Assembly (NCBI GenBank): GCA_964036665.1
Contig: OZ038533.1
Location: 3,644,001-3,708,000 of the forward strand
From: Gordius sp. MW1
Taxonomy: Eukaryota > Nematomorpha > Gordioida > Gordea > Gordiidae
Direction of reading: 5' to 3'
Length of the DNA: 64,000 bases
Shown: one piece after another, positions 1 through 9,561 of the stretch
Numbering within the stretch: position 1 is the first letter of the stretch
How the letters are laid out: each line of letters starts with the position of its first letter
The notes under the pieces: generated by a model
Database searches by the model: none
The model's input: only the letters and a program-made list of their open reading frames with translations
Told to the model about the DNA's origin: nothing
Made by a program: the position numbers and the translations under genes

Positions 1-165
1 GAATTTTTTTAAATTAAATTTATTTTGTTCTTGTTAATACCATTGATAATATGAATTTTTGACCATCCGCTGGCTACTGACCAATGAAAAAAATGACCAT
101 TGGCCAAATAAAGCGAAATTTTTAATTGCTATATGCAATTTATGGTATTTTTTCGTCTTTGAATA
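1..165 (-). repeat. Dispersed repeat fragment, inverted relative to the right-edge tandem repeat
   Basis: Bases about 60-110 read on the minus strand as 'ggccaatggtcatttttttc' followed by 'ggtcagtagccagcggatgg', the same unit found in tandem at about 62129-62600 on the plus strand. It is followed by the palindrome-like motif 'aattgctatatgcaattt', a variant of one seen near 41.6, 61.8 and 63.0 kb. It abuts the truncated gypsy pol, so the two were joined by insertion or deletion. Function unknown. Confidence 0.6.
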
Positions 166-181
166 GGTTAACATTGATAAT

Positions 182-1221
182 TACCAAAAGACTTCAAAGT
201 GACACTGGAAATCAATGATGATGCGATGCCAAAAATGTTTGCAGCAAGAAGAGTACCGTTTCCACTACGACAAGCTGTAGAAGATGAACTACAACGGCTA
301 CTTAACGAAGACGTCATTGAAAAAGTTAATCCTACTTTAACGCCGATTAAATGGGCTACGCCAACGGTAAATGTTAAGAAGAAAACAGGGCAGGTGCGTA
401 TATGTGGTGATTTTCGTTTAACCATAAATCAACACTTGGCTAAAGATCAGGATATTTTACCGACTTTCAGTGACGTGGCCGAAAGAATAGCCGGAGGTAA
501 AATTTTTTCTATCATTGATCTCAGGGATGCCTTTTTACAGCTTGAACTTGATGAGAAATCAAGGAAATATTTAAACATATCAATGCATGTAGGATATTTT
601 CGTTATAAGAGATTACCGTTTGGGCTCACAACAGCGCCGATTATCTTTCATAGGTTTATGAGACAATTGGTTAATAACATACCCGGGGTGAGCGTCTTTA
701 TGGACGATGTTATAATTAGCGGTAAAAACGAAAAGGATCACTTAAACAAATTAGTAACAGTATTAAATCTCTTTCAAACTGTTGGTTTAACAACATCTCA
801 AACAAAAATGCAACTATTTAAAAAGTCTGTCAAATACTTAGGACATATAATTAATAGTGAAGGTATAACAGCGAGTGAGGATAAGGTTCTAAAGATTAAA
901 AGTTTTAAAACACCCGAAAACAAAAAGGAACTTCGTTCTTTCCTTGGGTTGGTAAACTATTTAGAAACTTTTATCCCCAAACTTCAGATAAATTGCGCTC
1001 CTTTATACAAATTAACTTCCATAAATACAAAATGGGTATGGGGCGACTTAGAAAAATTAACTTTTGAAAAAGTTAAAACTATAATTTCTAACAGAAAAAC
1101 TATAGTGCCATATCAAAAAGAATTGCCTATCATAATTTCAATCGACGCGTCAGATTTAGGTCTAGGAGCAGTTATAGCGCATAAGTTTTCCTCAGGCCAA
1201 GAAAAACCTATTGCCTACGCC
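182..1221 (+). pseudogene. gypsy pol, 5' part: reverse transcriptase and start of RNase H
   Basis: The frame is open from about 182; the first in-frame ATG falls at 226, and nothing supports it as a real start. RT landmarks in order: WATPTVNV near 350, RICGDFR near 400, SIIDLRDAF near 508-535, RLPFGLTTAP near 613-642, and the catalytic FMDDV at about 697-711 (aromatic-x-DD). Then come the thumb region (KYLGHIIN, LRSFLGLVNY) and the RNase H opening SIDASDLGLGAV near 1138. It stops at the hAT insertion, with coding continuing at 1869. This part should polymerise cDNA from the element RNA in a cytoplasmic particle, with RNase H degrading the template. Confidence 0.9.
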
Positions 1222-1860
1222 TAGAGCCCTGCAAAATTGAATTTTATCGGCCCGAGCCCGACCCGAGCCCGAAACCTTTTTTTATTTTTTGCCCGAGCCC
1301 GACCCGAGCCCGATTTGTTTTTTTCACTCAGGCCCGACCCGAGCCCGAGCCCGGCCCGACTTTTGTAAAAATGTAAATTTGTACCAATTTTATTTCAAAA
1401 ATTGATTTTTAAATATATTACGTATCGCGAAAAATATATGATTTAAAATATGATTAATTATGGTAAATAATACTAACTCTATTGTTCAAAATAGCTACTA
1501 TTATTTTTGCTTTTAAGCTTAATCTACACACTGTTGTTTTAAATATTTCATCATCACTCATAGTCAAAGTCATACATAGCATAGATAGACCCACACAGCT
1601 AACCAAGAAATTAATATGAGGTGGTAGTAAAATTCTAAATATTTATTTGTAGGGGGATTATCTTGTATTGTAATTATATTTTGGATTAATATTTATTCAA
1701 ATTTTTTTTCGGGCTCGGGCCTCGGGTCGGGCTGGCCCATCAGGCCCAACCCAAGCCCGAGGCCCGATCAATGTTTTAAAATTTGCCCGAGCCCGGCCCG
1801 AAAGCCCGTCGGGCCGGGCCGAACTCGGGCCGGGCCTCGGACGGCCCGTGCAGGGCTCTA
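1222..1860. mobile_element. Non-autonomous hAT element with 8-bp target duplication
   Basis: The 639-bp insert is flanked by perfect 8-bp direct repeats CCTACGCC (1214-1221 and 1861-1868). Its ends are perfect 12-bp inverted repeats TAGAGCCCTGCA / TGCAGGGCTCTA, which match the hAT YTAGNG rule. Subterminal regions are packed with GC-rich short repeats (gcccgagcccgaccc on the left, cgggccgggcc on the right). The AT-rich core has no coding frame. Removing the insert and one duplication restores the pol frame exactly. Confidence 0.93.
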
Positions 1861-1868
1861 CCTACGCC

Positions 1869-2943
1869 TCTCGTTCCCTAAATCCCGCTGAGAAAAATTA
1901 CTCTGTCATCGACAGAGAGGCATCGGCAGTAATTTATGCGATAAACAAATTCCATCAGTATATTTATGGTCGTAAATTTACAATTCAGACAGACCACCAC
2001 CCTCTTATAAATATTTTTGGGACAACCCGGGATCTTAGTAAAATAACGAATAATAGGTTACTAAGATGGGCAATTAAATTACTTCAATATGATTATCATA
2101 TAAAATACATTCCTGGGAAATCTAATCAGTGTGCTGACGCACTTTCTCGTTTATGCCTAAAGGATTCACCTCATAATTTAAACATAGATAATGATATTCG
2201 AAGAATTAAATTACAACTAATCGATGATTTGACTTTGAATACAAAAAATATTGTAGAGGAAACAATAAAAGATAATGTACTTAAAGAAGTTATAGAGCAA
2301 TTTAAAAATAGATGGCAAGGCTCTTCAAATAACGATAACGTACGAAAATACCTGCAATTAAGAAATTACATTTCTTTCGAAAATAATCTTTTATTTTATA
2401 AAGATCGACTTATAATTCCGGAAAAATTAAGGCCAGATATTCTTAAAATTTTACATGATGGTCATCCGGGAATCGTGGCTATGAAGTCATTAGGGAGATA
2501 TTATGTGTACTGGAATAATATTGACTTAGACATAGAAAAATACGTAAATACATGTAAATATTGTCAAGAAGAACGACCAAACATTAAAGAGGTACCCCTA
2601 TACGCTTGGAACGTTCCTAACAAGCCTTGGGAACGGGTTCACATAGACTTAGCGGGACCCATCAATAAGAAGTATTGGTTAGTTTGCATTGATGCTTTTA
2701 CCAAATGGCCCGAAGTAATGGTGCTGGGCGAGATAAACTCAACAAAAATTATTCAAAATTTAAGGACAATTTTTGCGCGTTTTGGGTTACCTAGATATAT
2801 TGTCAGTGACAATGGCCCGCAATTTAAATCTACGGAATTTAAAATTTTTTGTAAAAACAATGGCATAGTTCAATTTACGGGACCGCCCTACCACCCCAAA
2901 TCTAATGGTTTAGCTGAGAGATATATTAGAACTATTAAAAGTA
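1869..2943 (+). pseudogene. gypsy pol, 3' part: RNase H end and integrase core
   Basis: Continues the interrupted RNase H (SRSLNPAEKNYS, REASAVIYA with the catalytic Glu, QTDHHPL with an Asp, and the tail ADALSR near 2138). The integrase follows: zinc finger HDGH...CKYC at about 2452-2565, then the DDE core with HIDLAGP near 2640, SDNGPQF near 2803 and NGLAERY near 2908. Coding ends about 12 codons past the catalytic Glu, so the C-terminal DNA-binding domain is absent. The integrase would normally insert the cDNA into the genome. Confidence 0.9.
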
Positions 2944-3267
2944 AGTTCTATGCGAATTAATGTAATGTATGCAAATACTATCTACCTAATTGGCAATGAC
3001 CTTGAGCGTTTGAATTGCAATACAATGTTAATTGATTATTTATTGTTCTTAAATTGAATGTCTATTTAAACGTGTTATTGTAATTACCAACAGTTACTTT
3101 TTGTCTTATCCAATAAAGTGTTTATCTTACTGGATATCCTATAGATAGGAAAAGCGAAAATGATAAGGTCATGTTAGGCAAAAAGATTGCGTTGACAAAA
3201 TTCTACATAGCGAACTTTTGGTGTGGAATTCTTAGACAAAATGTATTGGAATCACTATTAGGTAAAA
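2944..3267 (+). other. Non-coding gap, possible gypsy LTR remnant
   Basis: No coding frame. It begins just after the truncated integrase and contains 'ccaataaagtg' (3109-3119), which could be an LTR polyadenylation signal. No second LTR is present to compare, so an LTR is only a guess. Confidence 0.25.
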
Positions 3268-4200
3268 TGAAAAGCGGCGTTCTTTAGTATACCCCTCCAT
3301 AAGAACTATAAGCGGTACTGTGGCTACAAATGGAGGGGAAAGTACTACGAGTACAACGTGCTCCCCATGGGAGCGTCATTCTCCCCTTACGTACTACAAA
3401 CTATCGTAGCCGACTTGGTTAAAACAGCCGTCTCACGCTGCAATTACAACGTGTACCTAGATGACATACTCATCTTCGCGAAGGAAGAAGATGATGTAAT
3501 AAACGATCTAGGAAATATCGCACAAATGGCCACCGACTGGGGCCTCACGATAAACACCCAAAAATCCTCCATCACAGCGGAGACCAAGATAAAGTACCTG
3601 GGGATGTCCCTCGATTTCGCAACCCACGCAATTAAATGCACCGAGGAAACGCAAAGACGTCTCAGGCACGCAGCGGACATATTATTCTTATACCTAGCAA
3701 CACCAGTACCACCGCAAGCCTACGCTCTCTTAGAGGCACTAGGAGTCCTCAACTACTTCTTTTACAATCTGACCGGAATGCCTAAGCTGTTCACCACCTT
3801 TTATGCGATATCCACAGGAAAAGGAACCAGCCATGACAGACCAGCAGCCTCGATGAAACTACAAGGGTGCCTTGCGTTGTTGGGTCAAACCGTACCTCTG
3901 CACAGAGATCACGACACAGCAATATACGCCGATGCGTCCGATACTCACATAGGCATTTCCTGGAACGACGTTAAATTCTCCGTCTCATTCACCACAGCAG
4001 CCCAAGCCATCGGCCTAGACTGGGTAAACACAAGCCACATAACGGCCACGGAGACCCTAGCCGCCATTTACGCATACCTCCACGCTATCCACAATGGGTA
4101 CAGATACCCCAAGGTCTTCACAGACTCCATGACAGCATACTTTGTCCTTAAGAAAGGAGGGTCAAACTCACCTGTAGTGGAGAAAATCATTGCGTATTTC
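3268..4200 (+). pseudogene. Retroelement copy A pol fragment: RT palm and RNase H
   Basis: The frame carries VLPMGASFSPY, the catalytic VYLDDILIFA (YLDD) near 3450 and the RNase H residues in YADASD (3925), TATETLAAIY and TDSMTAY. It breaks at the hAT insertion. Against the B and C copies there are only a few substitutions, for example one Ile-to-Leu change near 3725. Confidence 0.85.
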
Positions 4201-5740
4201 TAGTGTTTCGATCTCGTCTCGTCTCGGTCTCGAAAGCAAAATCTCGTCTCGTCTCGGGAGCGATTATGAAAATCTCGATCTCGTCTCGGTCTAGAAAAAT
4301 CTCGGTCTCGTCTCGTCTCCACGAGAATTCTCGTCTCGTCTCGACTTTTTTAAAAAAAGTATATACAAAATAAAAATTTCTCCTGTTTTATAAAAAATAT
4401 TAAATAAGTGTTAAAAAATTCAAATGACAAACTTTTATATTTTTTGAAACTTTTACACAAACTTTTTAAAGATTTAGCGAGACCGGCATCTTATTGACAA
4501 TATAAAGAGTTAAATTAATTCATAAAGATAACATTATCTATGGAAAGTGCAGACTAAAAAACTATAAGTAAATTTGAAGTATAGAAAATAAAATTTTAGT
4601 TCTACCAAATTATAACATTTGTATCAAATTCACTCTGTTTGTCATCTTTAAATAGACTGAGAAAATTATAAGGTCGCCTATAGTTGACTTAGTTGCACAA
4701 TTGAGCAAATTGAGACCCTTTATTAACCCTGGCTAAAACCTCAAAGTAGACCTTAACATATTTAAGGCAAACGTTTTAGTCTATTGATATTACCATCGTC
4801 AATTATAGCCCAGAGTATTTATTGCATGTTTACTATAGCGCTATAAATCACAAAGTGCGAGTGACTTTTAGTGATAGTATTATTATTAGTTACAGAATTG
4901 ATAACTAGTTGCACATATTAAAACGTTGTAAAAAAATAACAAAAGCAGCATTTATAGGACTAAGAACATAGGGTTTTAAACTTTCAGTTTATACTGTGAA
5001 AAATGATGCATATGACAAAACTATGTAGTCACAAAATGTCTTATTAAGGTTCAAAAATTTGGAAGGTGACTATTAGTTGAAGCATAAAAACTTCTAGAGA
5101 ACTCATGATTTATGATTTAATCTATTAGGATGCCATTAAATATTCTAATGTAGTTTTGAAATCTTTAAATGGGTGCTCAAAAATCTCAAGCCACTATAGC
5201 TTAACTTGTTTAATTAATCAAACTGATTGACCACCAATTTATAATTACCGCATTATGCAAGATGAGTAATTGCGAAATTCAAATTTGCTTTAGGAATATT
5301 TACTATTCCATCAGAATTCATTCTAAGCCTAATGTGTAATATTTAATAATGCTATGGATACAAATATGTGATAAATATATTATAAAATTATTCACATACC
5401 TAAGGGCCATTTGGGTCAATGATTGCCAAATTTTAATTTTTTTGCACTAATATATAATATTTACTACACTTAGGATTTAATATTAAATATATTCCATACA
5501 TATTGATTTACACTTAGTACCTTAAATGTAAAGCATGCAAATTAAAATACACAATAATTTATTAAAATCTAACGATCAATAAAAGTCGAGATCTCGCCGA
5601 AAAAATCTCGTATCGTCTCGTCTCGGCATCAAAATTCTCGTCTCGATCTCGACTCCATTTTTCAGATTCTCGTCTCGTCTCATCTCGGTTTTTCGAGACG
5701 AGACGAGACCGAGATTTTTCTCGGTTTTTCCGCATCACTA
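4201..5740. mobile_element. Non-autonomous hAT element with CTCGTCTCG subterminal arrays
   Basis: The 1540-bp insert is flanked by perfect 8-bp duplications CGTATTTC (4193-4200 and 5741-5748). Ends read TAGTG...CACTA, fitting the hAT terminal rule; beyond TAGTG the inverted repeat is weak. Both subterminal zones are arrays of the pentamer 'tctcg' (4208-4350 and 5580-5730). The 1.2-kb AT-rich middle has no frame or recognisable transposase remnant. Excision would restore the RNase H frame of copy A. Confidence 0.9.
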
Positions 5741-5966
5741 CGTATTTCGTGGCCTCCTACCACGTATCCCACTTACTACGCCTGCATTACAACCTTAGAT
5801 GGGTTTCCACAACAGAAAATCCAGCGGACGAGCCATCCCGCACATTCATAACAATACCCCGGTACTCCGTACCGCCACAACTGCCAAACATAGAAGAACT
5901 AGACCTATCTGCCATAGGAAATGAAGGAGAGGAAATAGATTTGAACTTCTGGGAAAGCGAAATATT
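5741..5966 (+). pseudogene. Retroelement copy A pol fragment: RNase H end
   Basis: Resumes after the hAT insertion with HLLRLHYNLRWVSTTENPADEPSR, the NPADEPSR tail holding the last RNase H acidic residue. The native stop is lost: the frame reads past the copy A/B junction into antisense terminal repeat. Listed in short segments only because the copy is dead. Confidence 0.8.
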
Positions 5967-6058
5967 TGAAACCAGAGGGGAAAAAAAGAAGCGAATGCGA
6001 TGGGTGCGGTGTGTTTCGTTTATATAGAGCGAGGTCACGTGCTTGGGGGATTTCTTGT

Positions 6059-7950
6059 TCAGTTTTCCCCTCTGGTTTCAAATATTTCGCTTTCCCAGAA
6101 GTTCAAATCTATTTCCTCTCCTTCATTTCCTATGGCAGATAGGTCTAGTTCTTCTATGTTTGGCAGTTGTGGCGGTACGGAGTACCGGGGTATTGTTATG
6201 AATGTGCGGAATGGCTCGTCCGCTGGATTTTCTGTTGTGGAAACCCATCTAAGGTTGTAATGCAGGCGTAGTAAGTGGGATACGTCGTAGGAGGCCACGA
6301 AATACGCAATGATTTTCTCCACTACAGGTGAGTTTGACCCTCCTTTCTTAAGGACAAAGTATGCTGTCATGGAGTCTGTGAAGACCTTGGGGTATCTATA
6401 CCCATTGTGGATAGCGTGGAGGTATGCGTAAATGGCGGCTAGGGTCTCCGTGGCCGTTATGTGGCTTGTGTTTACCCAGTCTAGGCCGATGGCTTGGGCT
6501 GCTGTGGTGAATGAGACGGAGAATTTAACGTCGTTCCAGGAAATGCCTATGTGAGTATCGGACGCATCGGCGTATATTGCTGTGTCGTGATCTCTGTGCA
6601 GAGGTACGGTTTGACCCAACAACGCAAGGCACCCTTGTAGTTTCATCGAGGCTGCTGGTCTGTCATGGCTGGTTCCTTTTCCTGTGGATATCGCATAAAA
6701 GGTGGTGAACAGCTTAGGCATTCCGGTCAGATTGTAAAAGAAGTAGATGAGGACTCCTAGTGCCTCTAAGATAGCGTAGGCTTGCGGTGGTACTGGTGTT
6801 GCTAGGTATAAGAATAATATGTCCGCTGCGTGCCTGAGACGTCTTTGCGTTTCCTCGGTGCATTTAATTGCGTGGGTTGCGAAATCGAGGGACATCCCCA
6901 GGTACTTTATCTTGGTCTCCGCTGTGATGGAGGATTTTTGGGTGTTTATCGTGAGGCCCCAGTCGGTGGCCATTTGTGCGATATTTCCTAGATCGTTTAT
7001 TACATCATCTTCTTCCTTCGCGAAGATGAGTATGTCATCTAGGTACACGTTGTAATTGCAGCGTGAGACGGCTGTTTTAACCAAGTCGGCTACGATAGTT
7101 TGTAGTACGTAAGGGGAGAATGACGCTCCCATGGGGAGCACGTTGTACTGGTAGTACTTTCCCCTCCATTTGTAGCCACAGTACCGCTTATAGTTCTTAT
7201 GGAGGGGTATACTAAAGAACGCCGCTTTTAGGTCTATCTTGGCGGCGAAGTTAGCATTGGCTAACTGCTTGGCTGTCAACGGGATTGTCGCCAATTTTAC
7301 CGGTAAGTGGTGGAAGTTTATAGAGGCTTCCGACATGTCCGTAATGACTCGGGCGTCCCCGTTGGCCTTGGCAATGAAGAAGTGGCGGAGGTGATGGCGA
7401 GGGCTTGCGTCTCGGAGACAACCCCCGATTCTTTCATTGCGGTGTAATAGCTAGGGCTCCCTTTTGATATGCTTCCCCATCTTTCGGGTTTGAATAAACC
7501 GCCATTAGCTCTGATTTTTTCTTTGTTCAGAGGGGGCTTGAACCCTTCAAAGGCTACTTTAAGGGTGAAAGATGACATCATCGGATGGGGCTTCAGCCTT
7601 GTCGTCTTGATGTCCAATGGGCCCACTGGCTTTTTGTTGGTGGACTCCTTTCCCCACCGGAACAGGTCCTTGTGGTTGCTTACGAGAGTCGGTAGCAGCC
7701 CGGACCCTTGGTCAACCTCGAGTGGCTCGTCATCGGGGTTGACTCTATTTGCCGCATCGGGCGGCGGCACAGGATAAGTGCGTGGTGGCAACGGGGCCGG
7801 TGTCGGGCCCGGATCATCCGTAGGTTGCGGGGGCGAGAAAATTAGACGGCGCGTTTCCCGTAAGAAGTTGGTGATTTGGCGCCACCACCTTGGGGATTGG
7901 ATATCTCGGCCTCCGTCTGGGGTCGGTTCGCCCAAAGGCCCGTAACCCCA
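6059..7950 (-). pseudogene. Retroelement copy B pol ORF (RT-RNase H), one frameshift
   Basis: Two overlapping frames cover the pol protein: about 7947-7318 (proline-rich N-terminus, linker, start of RT) and 7336-6059 (RT palm, thumb, RNase H). Against copy C it lacks one T at about 7373 ('cacttcttc' versus 'cactttcttc'), which breaks the frame just before the RT fingers. It has the YLDD motif, YADASD, a TDS motif and NPADEP. No protease, integrase or tyrosine recombinase motif is seen before the stop at 6059-6061. An in-frame TAA near 7965 lies where copy C has CAA. Confidence 0.82.
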
Positions 7951-8005
7951 TTATTGTACAGTGCGTTTTAGAAGTTTACGAACGCGGGGCAGGGGCCGCG
8001 TTCTT

Positions 8006-8698
8006 CTAGAAGTGTCGGCCCGGCTTGCTGCCTCGGCCCCTGCCAGCGCCTCGAAAAAACGACTTTTTGGGAGATTTCGGAGCGCTTCTCTCGATGTCGA
8101 CGTTCTGCCAGCCCATTTCCGCCAGCCAGCTTGTGTCGGTCTTTATTGCTGTGGCCCAGTTGTACTTTATGGCCAGGCATAGTGTTTTGAGTTGCTTGTC
8201 GTGCGTGGTCAAAACTTCCATTGGTGTGGCAGCTATGCAAGGTTTCGTCATCTCTATGGCGTATTTTGCTTCGTGCCGGTCTCGCTTCTGGATTCTCTGG
8301 TCTGGGTCCTTTAGCAGGTTGTCTAAACCTTGGGTGTGTTTAAGTATGTCTTCGTATACATTTGCCGGAGTCTTGGGGACTTCTGGCGCGGGTAGGACTT
8401 GCATAGTCGGTGGTATTGCCGGTTGTAGTGTACCTGGCGGCACCTCTCGAATGGCTAGAGAGCCCATGACTGTGAGAGAGGACTGGAACATTTCCCGCAT
8501 AGCGTCGATCTGGCGCTGATTTGCTTCGGCCATTTTTTGGTTTGTCTTGGCCTGCTCCTTCTGAAACTTCACCAGCTGCGCTATCAGCTCATTAGGGCCC
8601 CCAGCGGGTAACCCTGCTCTGACAGGGCCCAAAGCGGAGCTTCCAGGGCTTAGTGGAGTTTCCCCGTCTTTCCCACGATTTCCAGCCGGTTTAGTCAT
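8006..8698 (-). pseudogene. Retroelement copy B ORF1 (gag-like), premature stop
   Basis: Start chosen at the ATG read from 8698 (MTKPAG). The ~230-residue protein has a Gln/Glu-rich helical stretch (QKEQAKTNQKMAEANQRQ), a middle ATPMEVLTTHDKQLKTL region and a basic Arg/Gly tail (FRGAGRGRGSKPGRH). A CAG-to-TAG change truncates it 11 codons before the copy C stop. Likely an RNA-binding capsid-like protein by position; no zinc knuckle is visible. Confidence 0.75.
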
Positions 8699-8709
8699 GA
8701 AGGGTGGAA

Positions 8710-8821
8710 ATCTATATAAACGAAACACACCGCACCCATCGCATTCGTTTCTTTTTGCGCTCCATTACGTTTACGCTTTCTGCCCCCTCTTTTTCACCAC
8801 TTACACTTTACTCCAAAATTT
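8710..8821 (+). repeat. Terminal direct repeat, 5' copy of element C (shared with B)
   Basis: Starts 'ctatataaacgaaacacac' and ends 'actttactccaaaattt'; repeated at about 11508-11619. It contains a TATATAA box at its left end, and the A/B junction carries its first ~45 bp in antisense. It is the only spacer between the head-to-head copies B and C. Confidence 0.85.
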
Positions 8822-8838
8822 ATTTATTTCCACCCTTC

Positions 8839-9561
8839 ATGACTAAACCGGCTGGAATTCGTGGGAAAGACGGGGAAACTCCACTAAGCCCTGGAAGCTC
8901 CGCTTTGGGCCCTGTCAGAGCAGGGTTACCCGCTGGGGGCCCTAATGAGCTGATAGCGCAGCTGGTGGAGTTTCAGAAGGAGCAGGCCAAGACAAACCAA
9001 AAAATGGCCGAAGCAAATCAGCGCCAGATCGACGCTATGCGGGAAATGTTGCAGTCCTCTCTCACAGTCATGGGCTCTCTAGCCATTCGAGAGGTGCCGC
9101 CAGGTACACTACAACCGGCAATACCACCGACTATGCAAGTCCTACCCGCGCCAGAAGTCCCCAAGACTCCGGCAAATGTATACGAAGACATACTTAAACA
9201 CACCCAAGGTTTAGACAACCTGCTAAAGGACCCAGACCAGAGAATCCAGAAGCGAGACCGGCACGAAGCAAAATACGCCATAGAGATGACGAAAGCTTGC
9301 ACAGCTGCCACACCAATGGAAGTTTTGACCACGCACGACAAGCAACTCAAAACACTATGCCTGGCCATAAAGTACAACTGGGCCACAGCAATAAAGACCG
9401 ACACAAGCTGGCTGGCGGAAATGGGCTGGCAGAACGTCGACATCGAGAGAAGCGCTCCGAAATCTCCCAAAAAGTCGTTTTTTCGAGGCGCTGGCAGGGG
9501 CCGAGGCAGCAAGCCGGGCCGACACTTCCAGAAGAACGCGGCCCCTGCCCCGCGTTCGTAA
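8839..9561 (+). CDS. Retroelement copy C ORF1 (gag-like nucleic-acid-binding protein)
   Basis: The 240-residue frame starts at the ATG that follows the terminal repeat and leader (MTKPAGIRGKDG). Residues about 35-75 are Gln/Glu/Lys-rich and should form a helix or coiled coil. The centre holds VYEDILKHTQGLDNLL and TTHDKQLKTLCLAIKY. The C-terminus is Arg/Gly/Lys-rich (SFFRGAGRGRGSKPGRHF), as expected for RNA binding, and ends PAPRS. It overlaps the next ORF in another frame. By position it is probably the element's gag-like particle protein; no CCHC knuckle is present. Confidence 0.8.
   Translation: MTKPAGIRGKDGETPLSPGSSALGPVRAGLPAGGPNELIAQLVEFQKEQAKTNQKMAEANQRQIDAMREMLQSSLTVMGSLAIREVPPGTLQPAIPPTMQVLPAPEVPKTPANVYEDILKHTQGLDNLLKDPDQRIQKRDRHEAKYAIEMTKACTAATPMEVLTTHDKQLKTLCLAIKYNWATAIKTDTSWLAEMGWQNVDIERSAPKSPKKSFFRGAGRGRGSKPGRHFQKNAAPAPRS

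Larger units (their letters stand above)
182..2943 (+). mobile_element. Truncated Ty3/gypsy-type LTR retrotransposon (pol only), split by a hAT insertion
   Basis: A continuous pol reading frame (RT, RNase H, integrase) is present once the inserted element at 1222-1860 is ignored. No gag, protease or 5' LTR is visible. The frame opens at once after unrelated repeat sequence, so the 5' part is lost. Coding ends just after the integrase catalytic core and the C-terminal integrase domain is missing. RT order and the integrase zinc finger are typical of Ty3/gypsy elements. The copy is dead through truncation and insertion, yet the frame has no stops, which suggests moderate age. Confidence 0.88.
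3268..5984 (+). mobile_element. RT-RNase H retroelement, copy A (5'-truncated)
   Basis: Nearly identical at base level to copies B and C from 'aaagcggcgttc' (3268) to the end of the pol frame. It lacks ORF1 and the first half of the pol ORF. A 1540-bp hAT element sits at 4201-5740. At about 5984 ('ggggaaaa') it passes straight into the terminal repeat of inverted copy B, so A and B are tail to tail and share one repeat. Confidence 0.9.
5985..8709 (-). mobile_element. RT-RNase H retroelement, copy B (inverted)
   Basis: Full-length copy in reverse orientation between copies A and C. Reading on the minus strand: short leader, ORF1 (8698-8006), pol ORF, then at about 5985-6060 the tail with 'ctatataaacgaaacacaccgcacccatcgcattcgcttct', which is the start of the terminal repeat. 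At its 5' side only 'atttccacccttcatgact' precedes ORF1 before the sequence switches to the plus-strand repeat of copy C. Confidence 0.88.

Noticed and set aside
4208-4350. CTCG-rich short repeats suggested a CRISPR-like or satellite array
   Set aside because: The repeats have no spacers and lie symmetrically at both ends of a hAT element with an 8-bp target duplication.
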